From Streptomyces sp. NBC_00306 (GTDB lineage: Bacteria; Actinomycetota; Actinomycetes; Streptomycetales; Streptomycetaceae): DNA of 64,000 bases. Each line of letters opens with the position of its first letter. Within the stretch, counting starts at the first letter, position 1. Below are positions 34,554 through 43,832 of this stretch, piece by piece. A program made the translations under genes and the position numbers. The stretch lies in the NCBI RefSeq assembly GCF_036169555.1, contig NZ_CP108032.1, forward strand, positions 7,812,001 to 7,876,000, given 5' to 3'. The notes beneath the pieces were generated by a model. It was given only the letters and a program-made list of their open reading frames with translations, was not told where the DNA came from and did not search any database.

Positions 34554-35042
34554 TCATGGGCCGCTTCCTTCCTGAGGCCCGCCGCCCGGGTCGGCGCCGA
34601 AATCGGGCAGGGTCAGCGATCCGTCCGCGGCGAGGGGGAAGCCCGGGTTGTGAGCGACCTCCCAGGCGTGCCCGTCCGGGTCGGTGAAGGCACTGGAGTA
34701 GAACCCGATGGCGTTGACGGCGGCGGGCTTGGTGACGGCTCCGCCGGCCGCTTCCACAGCGACGAGCAGCTCGTCCACCTCGGCACGCGAACGGACGTTG
34801 TGGGCAAGGGCGATGCCGCCGAACCCGCCGCTGTTCGTGCCATCCGGCGTCGACGGTCCGGACGGCAGACCGCAGTCCGCCGCCAGGAGGTCGCGGTCCC
34901 ACAGGACGAGGGCAAGGCCGCCGGCCTGGAAGAAGACGGTTTGCTCCACCTCCTGTCCGCGCCAGCCCAGTGCCTCGTAGAAGCGCCGGGCACGGGCGAG
35001 GTCGCGGACGCCGAGGGTGACGAGGGTGATGCGCTGGTCCAT
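34554..35042 (-). CDS. VOC-superfamily protein (glyoxalase-like)
   Basis: 162 aa, ATG 35042 (MDQRITLVTLGVRDLA). Pattern: LVTLGVRDLARARRFYEALGW, VFFQAGGLALVLWDRD, GGIALAHNVRSRAEVDELLVA and FTDPDGHAWEVAHNPGF. These are the paired beta-alpha-beta-beta-beta units of the vicinal oxygen chelate fold. Many such proteins bind or inactivate antibiotics or act as dioxygenases. Divergent from the VOC gene at 35207 with 164 bp between them. Confidence 0.85.
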   Translation of the reverse strand: MDQRITLVTLGVRDLARARRFYEALGWRGQEVEQTVFFQAGGLALVLWDRDLLAADCGLPSGPSTPDGTNSGGFGGIALAHNVRSRAEVDELLVAVEAAGGAVTKPAAVNAIGFYSSAFTDPDGHAWEVAHNPGFPLAADGSLTLPDFGADPGGGPQEGSGP

Positions 35043-35206
35043 GCGGCCACGGTAGGGGACCGTATGGACGGCTACCGGCCGCCGCGCGCACGGCGTTGAC
35101 GCGGAGCCTGCGGTCGCGATGGAGGGGTGTCGACGCACTGGGCGAAGCAGGCGACGAGACCGGTCAGGAATCGAGAAGCCCCGGCCGCCGAGCAGCCCAT
35201 AGCGTG

Positions 35207-35884
35207 ATGGACATGGAAAACAACGCATCGACCACGTCCATCGCGTCCGTCACCCTCGAGGTGGCCGACCTCGAGGCCGCCCAGCGCTTCCACACCGCCT
35301 TCGGCGTGGATTCGCACGTACGTCTGCGGGCGTCCGAGGCGCACTCCACCGGATTCCGCGGCTTCACCCTGGCGCTCACGGTGTCCGGGCCGGCCACGGT
35401 CGACAGCTTCCTCGGCGCCGCCCTGGACGCCGGCGCCACGGTACTCAAGCCGGCTGCGAAGTCGCTGTGGGGCTACGGCGGCGTTGTCCAGGCGCCGGAC
35501 GGTACGACCTGGAAGGTCGCGACCTCGGCGAAGAAGGACACCGGCCCGGCCACCCGCGAGATCGACGAGTTCGTCCTTCTGCTCGGCGTCGAGGACGTGA
35601 AGGCCAGCAAGCAGTTCTACGTCGGCCGCGGCCTGACCGTGGCGAAGAGCTTCGGCGGCAAGTACACCGAGTTCGCCTCGGACGAGTCCAGCCCGGTCAA
35701 GCTGGCGTTGTACAAGCGCCGGGGCCTGGCCAAAGACCTGGGTGTCGCCGTCGACGGCAGCGGCTCGCACCGCATCGTCCTCGGTGGCACCGCCGGCCCC
35801 TTCACCGACCCGGACGGCTTCGTTTGGGAGGAGGCGGCCACGTCGATCGCTCCCGCGCGCTCCACGCCGTCTGCCATGTCCTGA
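35207..35884 (+). CDS. Tandem VOC-superfamily protein
   Basis: 225 aa from ATG 35207 (MDMENNASTT). Two VOC modules: first IASVTLEVADLEAAQRFHTAFGV to VVQAPDGTTWKVATS; second IDEFVLLLGVEDVKASKQFYVGRG to GPFTDPDGFVWEEAATS. Metal ligands of a glyoxalase are only partly evident. Each module is about 110 aa, so a monomer may form one pseudo-dimeric site. Function unknown. Confidence 0.85.
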   Translation: MDMENNASTTSIASVTLEVADLEAAQRFHTAFGVDSHVRLRASEAHSTGFRGFTLALTVSGPATVDSFLGAALDAGATVLKPAAKSLWGYGGVVQAPDGTTWKVATSAKKDTGPATREIDEFVLLLGVEDVKASKQFYVGRGLTVAKSFGGKYTEFASDESSPVKLALYKRRGLAKDLGVAVDGSGSHRIVLGGTAGPFTDPDGFVWEEAATSIAPARSTPSAMS

Positions 35885-36208
35885 CGGCAAGGCCGGGGCG
35901 ACCCTCGCCAAACAGGGAACGGCCGCGTCAGCGATTCCGACCCGGCCGAACTGGACCCGCAGACTCTCTCCAGGTCACTGCCGCGCAGCCTCAGCGACGC
36001 AGACGGCCGCGGGGGAGGCAACGGTTCACGCTGAACGCGACTCAGCCGGCTCGGAAATCAAGGCCCCGCCGTCGACCTCGCGCCAGAAGGCGCCGACCCG
36101 GGAGTGAAACACGCGCATCCACGCCCGCCATGGCGCCCCCATGAGTATCCCGCGGGCCGGTCGAACCGGGCTCAGCGCCCGCGGCGGACACCCTCTAGGG
36201 TCACGTCC
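35885..36208. other. Noncoding gap
   Basis: 324 bp between two rightward genes. No gene, repeat or hairpin of note recognised. Confidence 0.45.
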
Positions 36209-37240
36209 ATGACGAGGACCACGCCCCCGAGACCGCTCGATGTCGAAGCGCTCTTCCCGGAACTGGCCGCCCACAGAGGCACGACGACACGGCTGCATCC
36301 ACGGCCGGGCGCACCGGATCTGTCCGCCAGCTCCGTTGGTGGTCCGATGCTGTGGCCGGCGGACGAGGCGTGGCCGGTGTGCAGCGAGGCGCATGGCCGG
36401 GGGCGTGGTCGACGGCCGGCCGATGTTCACCGGTGGCGGCAGGTTCTGGCTGCCGCGTGGGCCCGTGAGGAGATCGCGGGCCCTACTGACGAGGAACGGC
36501 AACTCCTGGAGGAGTTGCGCCAGGAGCACCGGATTCCCGGGGTGTACGAGACGGACCCGTTGCCGATGATCGGCCTCGCGCAGCTGTACCGGCGGGACAC
36601 CCCCGACCTGCCGACGGGGCCGGACGGGTGCGACCTGCTCCAGGTGTTCTGGTGCCCCTTCGACGCACACGGGCCGGGGCGGTGGGACCTGGAACTGCAC
36701 GTGCGGTGGCGTCAGTCGGACGATGTCGGTGAGGTACGCGCCACGCCGCCGCAGCCATGGGTCGTCGGCTCCGACAGTTTCCTGCCCGAGCCTTGTGTGC
36801 TGCACCCGGAGCAAGTCGTCACGTACCCGTTCGCGGGGCTCCTGCCCGAGGAACTGTGTGCACAGATCGACGCATGGGAGGAAGCCCTCGGAGAGACGTC
36901 CGAGCTGCTGTCGGGCGGCGACGTGGCCTATCCGGTCGCCTACCAGTACGACCTGTCCATCCCACCCGGGTGGCGTGTGGGCGGCTTCGCCTCCTGGCAC
37001 TCGACGGACCCGTACCCGATGGACTGCCTGACCTGCGCGGCACCGATGCACCTGCTCCTGACCATCGACAGCTCGGAGTGGGACGGCGGCAGCGGCAGTT
37101 GGAAGCCGCTGGAGGACACGGACGGGGGCACGTATCGTCACGCCACCCCGACCGAGGTCACCGTAGGTCGTTTCGGCGAACTCAACGTCTTCTTCTGCCC
37201 GGAGGATCCCGGCCACCCGCACCGCTGGAGCATCCAGTAG
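36209..37240 (+). CDS. DUF1963/YwqG-like protein
   Basis: 343 aa from ATG 36209 (MTRTTPPRPLDVEALF). PDLSASSVGGPMLWPADEAWPVC at about 44, LPMIGLAQLYRRDTPDLPTG, DLLQVFWCPFDAHGPGRWDLELHVRW and VGRFGELNVFFCPEDPGHPHRWSIQ at the end match the architecture of YwqG-like proteins (V-G-G-x-P-x-x-P, then M-x-F-x-A/L-Q). A Cys pair, LTCAAPMHLLLTID, could bind zinc. Often linked to SUKH-type or toxin-immunity neighbourhoods, but none is here. Function not known. Confidence 0.75.
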   Translation: MTRTTPPRPLDVEALFPELAAHRGTTTRLHPRPGAPDLSASSVGGPMLWPADEAWPVCSEAHGRGRGRRPADVHRWRQVLAAAWAREEIAGPTDEERQLLEELRQEHRIPGVYETDPLPMIGLAQLYRRDTPDLPTGPDGCDLLQVFWCPFDAHGPGRWDLELHVRWRQSDDVGEVRATPPQPWVVGSDSFLPEPCVLHPEQVVTYPFAGLLPEELCAQIDAWEEALGETSELLSGGDVAYPVAYQYDLSIPPGWRVGGFASWHSTDPYPMDCLTCAAPMHLLLTIDSSEWDGGSGSWKPLEDTDGGTYRHATPTEVTVGRFGELNVFFCPEDPGHPHRWSIQ

Positions 37241-37754
37241 CCGGCGTCACCCTGGAAGGTCGTCCCCGCACTGTGTGTCCCCACCGGAATGACCGGGTTG
37301 GACGTGGCACTCCTGTCGAGAACGGTGGTGTCCCTGGGTAGACGTTTCGAGGCCGGTGAACTCATCGACACAACCGATCCGCCGGACGATCCGCACCACC
37401 GATTGCGCCCACCATCACCACGAGCACCCGCTACAAGGTTGCGCCACCCCGCTGACCAGCCACTTCAAAGATGGCGGAGCTTCCTGAGGCCGGCAGGAGA
37501 GACGATCGATCTGCTCTCGTGACGCTGGCGATCACCGCCGGAGCAACATGCGCTCATGTGCGAAAAGGTGGACAGTAGGGGAGTGGGGCTTCGGGTGTGA
37601 CGCTTCTGACCTCGTGGCCTGATGCTCGGAACCGCCCACCCGGATCCGCAGAGGATCTGATGCCCGCCCCTCCCCAACCCGCGGCCGGCCCGAGAGCGGC
37701 CTTCCCATGACTCACGTGCCCCCCGACACGGCCGTATGCGGAACCAGATGAGTC
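37241..37754. other. Noncoding gap
   Basis: 514 bp. No convincing frame or hairpin, and I see nothing to annotate apart from a general lack of coding bias. The promoter of the oxidoreductase gene should be at its right end. Confidence 0.45.
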
Positions 37755-39233
37755 ATGGGGGTCATGATGAGCGAAGCTCCGCGCACGTATGACGTGATCG
37801 TTCTCGGCGCTGGTCCGTGCGGCGAGAATCTGGCGGAACGCACCAGTGACGCCGGGCTCTCCACGGTGATCGTGGAGAGTGAACTCCTCGGTGGTGAATG
37901 CTCGTTCTGGGCGTGCGAACCCAGCAAGGCCCTGCTCCGGCCGATGACGGCCCGCGCCGACGCCCGCCGTGTCCCAGCGCTGAGCGAGGCCGTCAGCGGT
38001 CCCTTGGACGTCGCGGTCGCCTTGGCCCACCGGGACAAGTTGGCGAACTACTGGCAGGACGACGATCAAGTGGACTGGCTGAACTCCGTGTCCGTCGACC
38101 TCGTCCGTGGATTCGGCCGGCTGGACGGTCCGCGACAGGTCACCGTACAGACCGCTGAGGGACAGACCGTCCGGCTCGCCGCCCGGCATGCCGTGGCCGT
38201 GTGCACCGGCACCGACTCGGCTCTGCCTGACCTGCCGGGGCTCAGCGACGTCCGTCCCTGGACCAGCCGCAATGCGACCAGCTCTCGGGAGGTTCCGGAA
38301 CGCCTCGCCGTGATCGGCGGGGGAGTGGTGGCCGTCGAAATGGCCGCGGCGTGGCAAGCGCTCGGCTCACAGGTGACCATGCTGGTACGGGGCACCAGAG
38401 GGCTCTTGACCCGCATGGAACCGTTCGCCGGCGAAATGGTCGCGGACGGACTGCGGGAGGCGGGCGTCGACATACGGCAGGACACGTCGGTTTCTCGCGT
38501 CACCCGCACCGGCCGTGAGGTGCACATCGAATGGGCGGACGGAGGGAATCTCACCGCGGACGAGCTCCTGGTCGCCATTGGTCGTGTGCCCCGCACAGGC
38601 GACATCGGTATGGAGACCGTGGGACTGAACCCGGGTGACTGGTTGGCGGTGGATGACACCTTCCAGGTGCCTGGTGTCGCCGGCGGGTGGCTCTACGCTG
38701 CCGGCGATGTGAACCACCGTGCTCTGATGACCCATCAGAGCAAGTACCAGGCACGAATCGCCGGCGCCATCATCGGTGTCCGCGCCGCGGGCGGCAGGCT
38801 GGACGACGCCAGGTGGGGCGCGCACGCCTCGACCGCCGACAGCGCGGCCGTGCCACAGGTCGTCTTCACGGATCCAGAGGTGGCAAGCGTCGGCTTGACC
38901 GCGCGCGAGGCAGAACGCGCGGGGCGCCGATTCGACATGGTGGACTACGACATCGGGCATGTGGCGGGAGCCGTTCAATACGCTGACGGATATCGGGGGA
39001 AAGCGCGCCTGCTCGTGGACCTGGATCGCGGCAACGTTCTGGGAGCGACCTTCGTCGGCGCCGGAGTCGCGGAACTGCTGTTCTCGGCAACGGTCGCGAT
39101 CACGAGCGAGGTTCCCGTGGAGCGCCTCTGGCATGCCGTGCCGGCTTTCCCGACCATCAGCGAAGTATGGCTGCGTCTCCTGGAGACACGGCGCGCCGGT
39201 GCTGTCCGCCGCTTCGAGGGAACTGCCGAATGA
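37755..39233 (+). CDS. Pyridine-nucleotide disulfide oxidoreductase
   Basis: 492 aa from ATG 37755; ATG 37764 or 37767 are also possible. FAD Rossmann DVIVLGAGPCGENLAERTSDAG, redox-active GGECSFWACEPSK with C-x4-C retained, NAD(P) site LAVIGGGVVAVEMAAAWQALG, FAD-contact LYAAGDVNHRALMTHQSKYQ, and a dimerisation domain from about 345 (VPQVVFTDPEVASVGLT). The usual second half-site His-x4-Glu near the C-terminus reads HAVPAFPTISE, so the His-Glu dyad is conserved. The family includes lipoamide, mercuric, mycothione and trypanothione reductases. The substrate cannot be named. A universal stress protein gene follows at 437 bp. Confidence 0.9.
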   Translation: MGVMMSEAPRTYDVIVLGAGPCGENLAERTSDAGLSTVIVESELLGGECSFWACEPSKALLRPMTARADARRVPALSEAVSGPLDVAVALAHRDKLANYWQDDDQVDWLNSVSVDLVRGFGRLDGPRQVTVQTAEGQTVRLAARHAVAVCTGTDSALPDLPGLSDVRPWTSRNATSSREVPERLAVIGGGVVAVEMAAAWQALGSQVTMLVRGTRGLLTRMEPFAGEMVADGLREAGVDIRQDTSVSRVTRTGREVHIEWADGGNLTADELLVAIGRVPRTGDIGMETVGLNPGDWLAVDDTFQVPGVAGGWLYAAGDVNHRALMTHQSKYQARIAGAIIGVRAAGGRLDDARWGAHASTADSAAVPQVVFTDPEVASVGLTAREAERAGRRFDMVDYDIGHVAGAVQYADGYRGKARLLVDLDRGNVLGATFVGAGVAELLFSATVAITSEVPVERLWHAVPAFPTISEVWLRLLETRRAGAVRRFEGTAE

Positions 39234-39670
39234 CCCATGCGGGCGGCGCCCGGCGCCGCCTCCGTGTGACCCGCCACGAACGGAGCCTCCTGCGACCTCG
39301 CCCTCGCGGCGCCGGAGCGAGGCCGGCCCGGCCATCGATCCGTGAGTCGGGATGCCGCCTGGCCTGAGCTTTGAGAACCTGGTCGGGAGAGGTGGTGAGG
39401 CCGCAACGGGACCCATGTCGTGGACGTGGCCCGTGGAGGTGGCACCGCACGAATCGGCTGGCGGGGCCGCTCGCGGCAACCTGGGCGGTGGCACCATCCG
39501 CTGCTGCCGTCTGCGCGGAAGCGCCGAACGCGGCAACCACCCCTTCGCACGCGGCAGTCCGCCTTCTGTGGGTGCCCTCGACACAGGTACCCGCGTCGAG
39601 ACGATGGCCCGCCCGAACGGTCCGGCGGGCCTTCCTGAGGGCTTGTGTCTCAGCACAGGAGGTGCGCACC
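39234..39670. other. Noncoding gap upstream of the stress protein gene
   Basis: 437 bp. No gene recognised; GGAGGTGCGCACC precedes the 39671 start. Confidence 0.4.
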
Positions 39671-40543
39671 ATGCCCCGACCGGTCACTGCTGGAGTCGAC
39701 GGATCTCCCGAGAGCCTCACCGCCGCAACGTGGGCGGCGAAGGAGGCCCTGCTCCGCAATGTGCCACTCCACATCGTCCATGCCTGGGAGTGGGCACCGC
39801 ATCCGACGGTCGCGGTGCCGGCCGACACCAGTCAGCGCGACTGGGCCCACCAGATCCTGCTTGAGGCCGTGGAGCACGTGCGCGCTCTCCACCCGGATGT
39901 CTCCATCGTCGACCAGCTGGTTTCCCTGCCTCCGGTCACGGCCCTCCATGACGCATCGGAGCAGTCGGCGCTCCTGGTTCTCGGCACCCGGGGTATCAGC
40001 GGATTCGCCGGGTACCTCGTGGGCTCGGTCGCCTTGCACGTCATCGCCCGGGCCGAGTGCCCCATCGTCCTCCTACGCGCCGGGCATCACGACGCGAAGG
40101 GCGAGGATTCCGCAGCTTCCGCATCCCCTCGCGAAGTCGTGGTCGGTATCGACTTCGACCACCCCTGCGACGAGGTCGTTGCGTTCGCTTTCGAGGAGGC
40201 CCGGTTGCGAGGCGCCGACCTGCACCTCATCCATGCCTACAGCGCCCCCAGTCTCTACGGGGTGGGCACCGGGCAGCGCAGTGGTCGCGAGTTGCAGGCC
40301 GAACGGGAAAAGACCCTGGTCGCCGCAGCTCGGCAGCTGCATGACCAATACCCGGACCTCACCGTCACGGCGACAGCGTCACAGGGGCGGCCTGCCCCTC
40401 GCCTTCTGCGGGCAGCCAAGGAAGCGGAACTCCTCGTCCTCGGCCGTCGCCGCCGCGGCAGCCGCTTCGGCCACAACGGCCCGGTGACCCACGCCGCCAT
40501 GCACCACGCGCCGTGCCCTGTGGCCGTGGTCCCGTACGGCTGA
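39671..40543 (+). CDS. Tandem universal stress protein
   Basis: 290 aa from ATG 39671 (MPRPVTAGVDGSPES). Two Usp domains: PVTAGVDGSPESLTAATWAAKEA with LLVLGTRGISGFAGYLVGSVALHVI; second VVVGIDFDHPCDEVVAFAFEEARLRGADLHLIHAYS with LLVLGRRRRGSRFGHNGPVTHAAMHHAPCPVAVV. The first has G-x-x-G-x9-G-S nucleotide-binding residues; the second is degenerate (GHNGPVTH). Such proteins aid survival under stress or oxygen limitation. Downstream of the oxidoreductase in the same direction. Confidence 0.92.
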   Translation: MPRPVTAGVDGSPESLTAATWAAKEALLRNVPLHIVHAWEWAPHPTVAVPADTSQRDWAHQILLEAVEHVRALHPDVSIVDQLVSLPPVTALHDASEQSALLVLGTRGISGFAGYLVGSVALHVIARAECPIVLLRAGHHDAKGEDSAASASPREVVVGIDFDHPCDEVVAFAFEEARLRGADLHLIHAYSAPSLYGVGTGQRSGRELQAEREKTLVAAARQLHDQYPDLTVTATASQGRPAPRLLRAAKEAELLVLGRRRRGSRFGHNGPVTHAAMHHAPCPVAVVPYG

Positions 40544-40661
40544 CGCGCCGTCCTGAACGCGGTTCGGTTTCTGCGTACCGGCGATGGCGCGGCGTACGCA
40601 CCCGTGCACTTCCGTTGTCGCGAGGCACCCCCGATGGCCGCGGCTCGCCGTTTCCCGGCCC

Positions 40662-41660
40662 TCAGAACGGCGCAGGCGATTGCGTGAATCCGTCCGAGAC
40701 GTCCCCGACGAGGTCGATCCCCTCGGGATGCAGGGTCATGACGGGAGCGCCGGGCGAGAGGTCGAAACGTTCGATCTCGGCCCACAGGAGGTTCGGACTC
40801 GTGGTCAATTCGAAGAAGTACCGCTTGCTGGTGAGGTCGCAGACGGTGCGGTACTCGGTGTTGTAGGTCCGGAACCTGCCCTCGCGATACGGCGCACCGA
40901 AGGGCACCGAGGCGTTACGGGTGACGGCCAGGATGCCGGCGACCGCCTGTCGGTCGTCCGCCGGCTCGGGCAGCAGGGCGCTGAAGTAGGCGGCACGCTG
41001 GAAGCGGTCGACCGCGTTGACGTTCCCCGGCAGCGGGATCTCACTGCTGGGCTTGTCGTGCCCCAGTCCCTGCACCGTGTGCACCTGCTCCTGCAGCAGG
41101 CGGAGTTGTTCGTCATAGGCGGGCGCGTTGGTCATGATCGTGTAGCTGCGGTCGTGGTGCACCCGTCGTTGGCCCGCGATGTACTCGATGATCGCGGAAT
41201 CTCCCGACGCGTCCTCCAGAGCCACGTGCACCGTGGCCGAGAAGCCGTGCATCTCCACCGGCACCAACTGGCAGGTGTCGAGCAGGTCCAGGGCCTCATT
41301 CACGGTGCGAGCGCAGTCCAACAGGTACTGGATCCACAGGGCGATCTGAAGACCTGGCCTGCTGGGGTCGCGGGGGCCGAGGTCGGTGCTGTCCAGGTAC
41401 AGCATGTGCGCTGCGAGGCCGGCTTCGTTGAGGCCGTCGGCCGTTCCGGCGCCGTAGAGGGTCGTCACGAGGCTGCCGAACGTGCTCGTCCACAACAGAG
41501 GGTTGTCATCGACGACGGTGGTGCTCCCCAGCGTGCCGCCGTTGCGCTTGAGCCCTCGGGGGAAGACGGTCAGCACCGGTTCCGTCGATTCCGGCCAGTC
41601 CATCGTCCGGCCGGCAAGAACGGCGTGGCTGTTGGTGTTCCACAGAATCCGCGTGCACAT
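40662..41660 (-). CDS. Choloylglycine hydrolase/penicillin acylase-family enzyme
   Basis: 332 aa from ATG 41660. MCTRILWNTNSHAVLAGRTMDWPES shows the Ntn Cys at position 2 after Met removal, and Arg and Asp of the oxyanion/substrate site. HGFSATVHVALEDASGDSAIIEYI, YTIMTNAPAYDEQ (Asn-rich loop) and RFRTYNTEYRTVCDL are further features of linear amide C-N hydrolases. No signal peptide is present, so cytoplasmic. Substrates in this family range from conjugated bile salts to penicillin V, N-acyl-homoserine lactones and fatty amides. An acyl-amide quencher is possible. Confidence 0.88.
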   Translation of the reverse strand: MCTRILWNTNSHAVLAGRTMDWPESTEPVLTVFPRGLKRNGGTLGSTTVVDDNPLLWTSTFGSLVTTLYGAGTADGLNEAGLAAHMLYLDSTDLGPRDPSRPGLQIALWIQYLLDCARTVNEALDLLDTCQLVPVEMHGFSATVHVALEDASGDSAIIEYIAGQRRVHHDRSYTIMTNAPAYDEQLRLLQEQVHTVQGLGHDKPSSEIPLPGNVNAVDRFQRAAYFSALLPEPADDRQAVAGILAVTRNASVPFGAPYREGRFRTYNTEYRTVCDLTSKRYFFELTTSPNLLWAEIERFDLSPGAPVMTLHPEGIDLVGDVSDGFTQSPAPF

Positions 41661-42293
41661 GTCTGAATCCCTCTCTGAGCGGGGCGCACGCATCAGCTCG
41701 TGGCCCGAGGCATGCACCCCGTGCGGCGCTCACGGCGAGCGTGCCGACGTGCCACCGAGACCTATGCACCAGGAGTGCCACGAGTGAGGGGAGCCCGCTA
41801 CCTGGTCGGGCCGAAAGAACCTGATCGGCCCGCATTCGGGAGCCGGTCACCATGCTCCGCTCGGGAATCGGGAATCGGGAATCGGGAATGCTTCCGTGCC
41901 GAGATCGGGCGCGCACCCGGTTGTCTCCGGACGTACCGGGCCCAGGCCGGTACGTCCGGTTCCTTACCAGGGTGGTCATACTTTCCGGATGGAGGGGCGG
42001 GCCGTCGAGGCGGCGCGGCGTTGGCAAGGCTGATCAGGGCGTCAGCCAGGTGCACAACGGGTGGGTGAGCGACGAAAAGCCCGACGTGCTGCTCACAGCC
42101 GGCCAAGTGGCGCATTCCTGGGCCGGTGACGTGTTCGCCGAATGCCTGCATGCGGCCGCCGCACTGGCTCTTCTCGACCGGTTGGATCTCCCGCCGAACA
42201 CGCAGCATCGTGCGGAACCGCGCCAGGTGCTCGTCGCAGGGCACAAGAACCACTACCGCAGCCCCGGTGCCTGGAACGACGCGAAACGATCCG
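41661..42293. other. 633-bp gap with heptad repeat and ambiguous frames
   Basis: Contains four copies of CGGGAAT (41862-41889). Between about 42034 and 42290 both strands have long open frames of good GC3, e.g. minus VVVLVPCDEHLARFRTMLRV; neither has an identifiable family or start. Confidence 0.45.
41862..41889. repeat. Four tandem copies of CGGGAAT
   Basis: Exact 7-bp tandem array, noncoding, about 200 bp upstream of the amidohydrolase start. Likely a slippage array. Confidence 0.9.
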
Positions 42294-42854
42294 TCAGTCG
42301 GTGATGTACCAGTCGTTCTTGAGGTACTCCAGGGTGTAGCTGCCGAGGTCGCTCTCGGAGAAGGTCGCCGAGGACCTGACCGATTCGACCGGCATCTCGA
42401 TCTTGTCGGGTGTGCGCACGGCGACGCGCTGCGGATCGACCGTCGCGGTTTGCAGGGCCTTCTTCTGCGCCGGCGAGACCATCTGGAAGACGGTGGCGTA
42501 CGTCGACGTGCACGGGCCGAGCCCTTGGTCCTCCGCCTTCTTCGCGGCGGGCCCCGCCACGTCGCAGACCGTGTCGATGTCCTCGCGGCCGAGGGCGTGG
42601 AGGTACTGCTCGTAGCGCTGGATCGCGCCCTCCTTCGTCCTGGGCGCGGGCTGGTCGCCGGTCGGGGTGGCCGACGGCTTCTCGGTCCGGTCCGGCGCGG
42701 ACGGCGTGGCCGACGGCGTTTTCGCCGGCGTGGACGCGGATGGCTGAGAAGGCTTCGCGGCGGGGTCCTCCTTCGAACCCTCCGGACCGCACGCGCACGC
42801 CAACAGCGCCACACATGCCGATACCGCCACGCTCACCACTGCCCGCGCCTTCAT
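42294..42854 (-). CDS. Secreted lipoprotein
   Basis: 186 aa. Signal VVSVAVSACVALLACAC with lipobox (LLAC|A). A Ser/Pro/Thr-rich linker follows (QPSASTPAKTPSATPSAPD). The folded part starts EGAIQRYEQYLHALGREDIDTVCDVAG and has a Cys pair (DTVCDV, GLGPCTS); LGSYTLEYLKNDWYITD ends the chain. Resembles small NTF2-like Streptomyces lipoproteins that sit on the outer membrane face. Function unknown. Confidence 0.8.
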   Translation of the reverse strand: MKARAVVSVAVSACVALLACACGPEGSKEDPAAKPSQPSASTPAKTPSATPSAPDRTEKPSATPTGDQPAPRTKEGAIQRYEQYLHALGREDIDTVCDVAGPAAKKAEDQGLGPCTSTYATVFQMVSPAQKKALQTATVDPQRVAVRTPDKIEMPVESVRSSATFSESDLGSYTLEYLKNDWYITD

Positions 42855-43193
42855 CCGGTCCCCTCAGATCGCCTCGACAACACCACAAGAGGTCACGCAG
42901 GATCAGGTGGAACGGTTCCCCAGCGGTCCGGGCGTGGTGACCGGTGCCCGCCAACGTCGTCTGGGACGCCTCTGGGATACGCCCGCGGGGCTCCGCTCAC
43001 ATCGAGGCCAAGGCCCTTCACCGGTCGCCATGCGTCCGGTCTCCCCCTCGCCGCAAACGGGGAAGTGCGGGCCGCTCTGCCGGACGTGGCCCGGCAATCT
43101 CTGATTCTGCTCAAGCAGGCTCGACCAGGGGTTCATGGTGTGATCCACTCCGGTCACGGGCACCGGCTCGTACGCACGTTGGCAGGGGGCGGG
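42855..43193. other. Divergent promoter gap
   Basis: 339 bp between two exported-protein genes. No gene, no conspicuous palindrome. Confidence 0.4.
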
Positions 43194-43718
43194 ATGAGAG
43201 TACGGCTGATCGCGGCGGGGGCCGCGGTGGTGGTGATGGGTCTGGGAGTGAGTGCGTCCGCTGCCATGGCACGGGGGCACGCGCTGGAGGGCGACTGGGG
43301 AGGCATTGTCGGTTTCCACCACGCCACGGTCGGCAAGGGCTACTGGTTCGCTTGCCCCCCGCTCAGGAACACGTCCGACCTGCCGGTCGAGGTGCTGAAG
43401 GCGGAGCTGCTGGGCGCGCCGGGGCACTGGAGGACGGGCGAGGTCAGGGCCGCCAGACGCTCTGACACGCACGGGACTGCGCTGGCGGCTTACGACACGT
43501 CCTTCGTCGAAGACGCGGATCTGGCCCGGGACTACTCGAAGGAACCGGTACGTATCGCCCCCGGGGAGGAGAGTCCGATCTACTACCTGGTGCGGGCCGA
43601 GGCTGTCGCTTCTCCGGTCTCGGGCGAGGCCGAGGGCTGCCGGGTCACCTACCGCACCGGGAACCGCATCCACTCACAGGTCCTGCCCAGCGCGTTCGAA
43701 CTCATCACCGGGGACTGA
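43194..43718 (+). CDS. Secreted protein of unknown function
   Basis: 174 aa from ATG 43194 with GGGGGCGGG upstream. Signal peptide (VRLIAAGAAVVVMGLGVSASAAMA). Mature protein: DWGGIVGFHHATVGKGYWFACPPLRNTSDLPVEVLKAELLG and VRIAPGEESPIYYLVRAEAV, then AEGCRVTYRTGNR. Looks like an immunoglobulin-like beta-sandwich with one Cys pair. No family named. Divergent from the lipoprotein gene, which could reflect a shared regulator. Confidence 0.75.
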   Translation: MRVRLIAAGAAVVVMGLGVSASAAMARGHALEGDWGGIVGFHHATVGKGYWFACPPLRNTSDLPVEVLKAELLGAPGHWRTGEVRAARRSDTHGTALAAYDTSFVEDADLARDYSKEPVRIAPGEESPIYYLVRAEAVASPVSGEAEGCRVTYRTGNRIHSQVLPSAFELITGD

Positions 43719-43774
43719 GGTCCGTCGGCAGGACCACCGGCGCGCCCCGGCAGAGGTTCGCGAGGCCTCCCCCT

Positions 43775-43820
43775 GCCTCCGCTGCTTGCGCCGGTGGAAG
43801 CCGGCGCAAGCAGCGGAGGC
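43775..43820. terminator. Perfect 20-bp terminator hairpin
   Basis: GCCTCCGCTGCTTGCGCCGG pairs with its exact inverse across TGGAAG. It lies between the convergent secreted-protein and RidA genes and is the longest perfect stem in the window. Confidence 0.92.
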
Positions 43821-43832
43821 GGCGAGGTCGCA

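Noticed and set aside
41852..42304. Plus-strand 150-codon frame starting in the heptad array
   Set aside because: No family, no ribosome site, and it overlaps the end of the lipoprotein gene; not strong enough to call.
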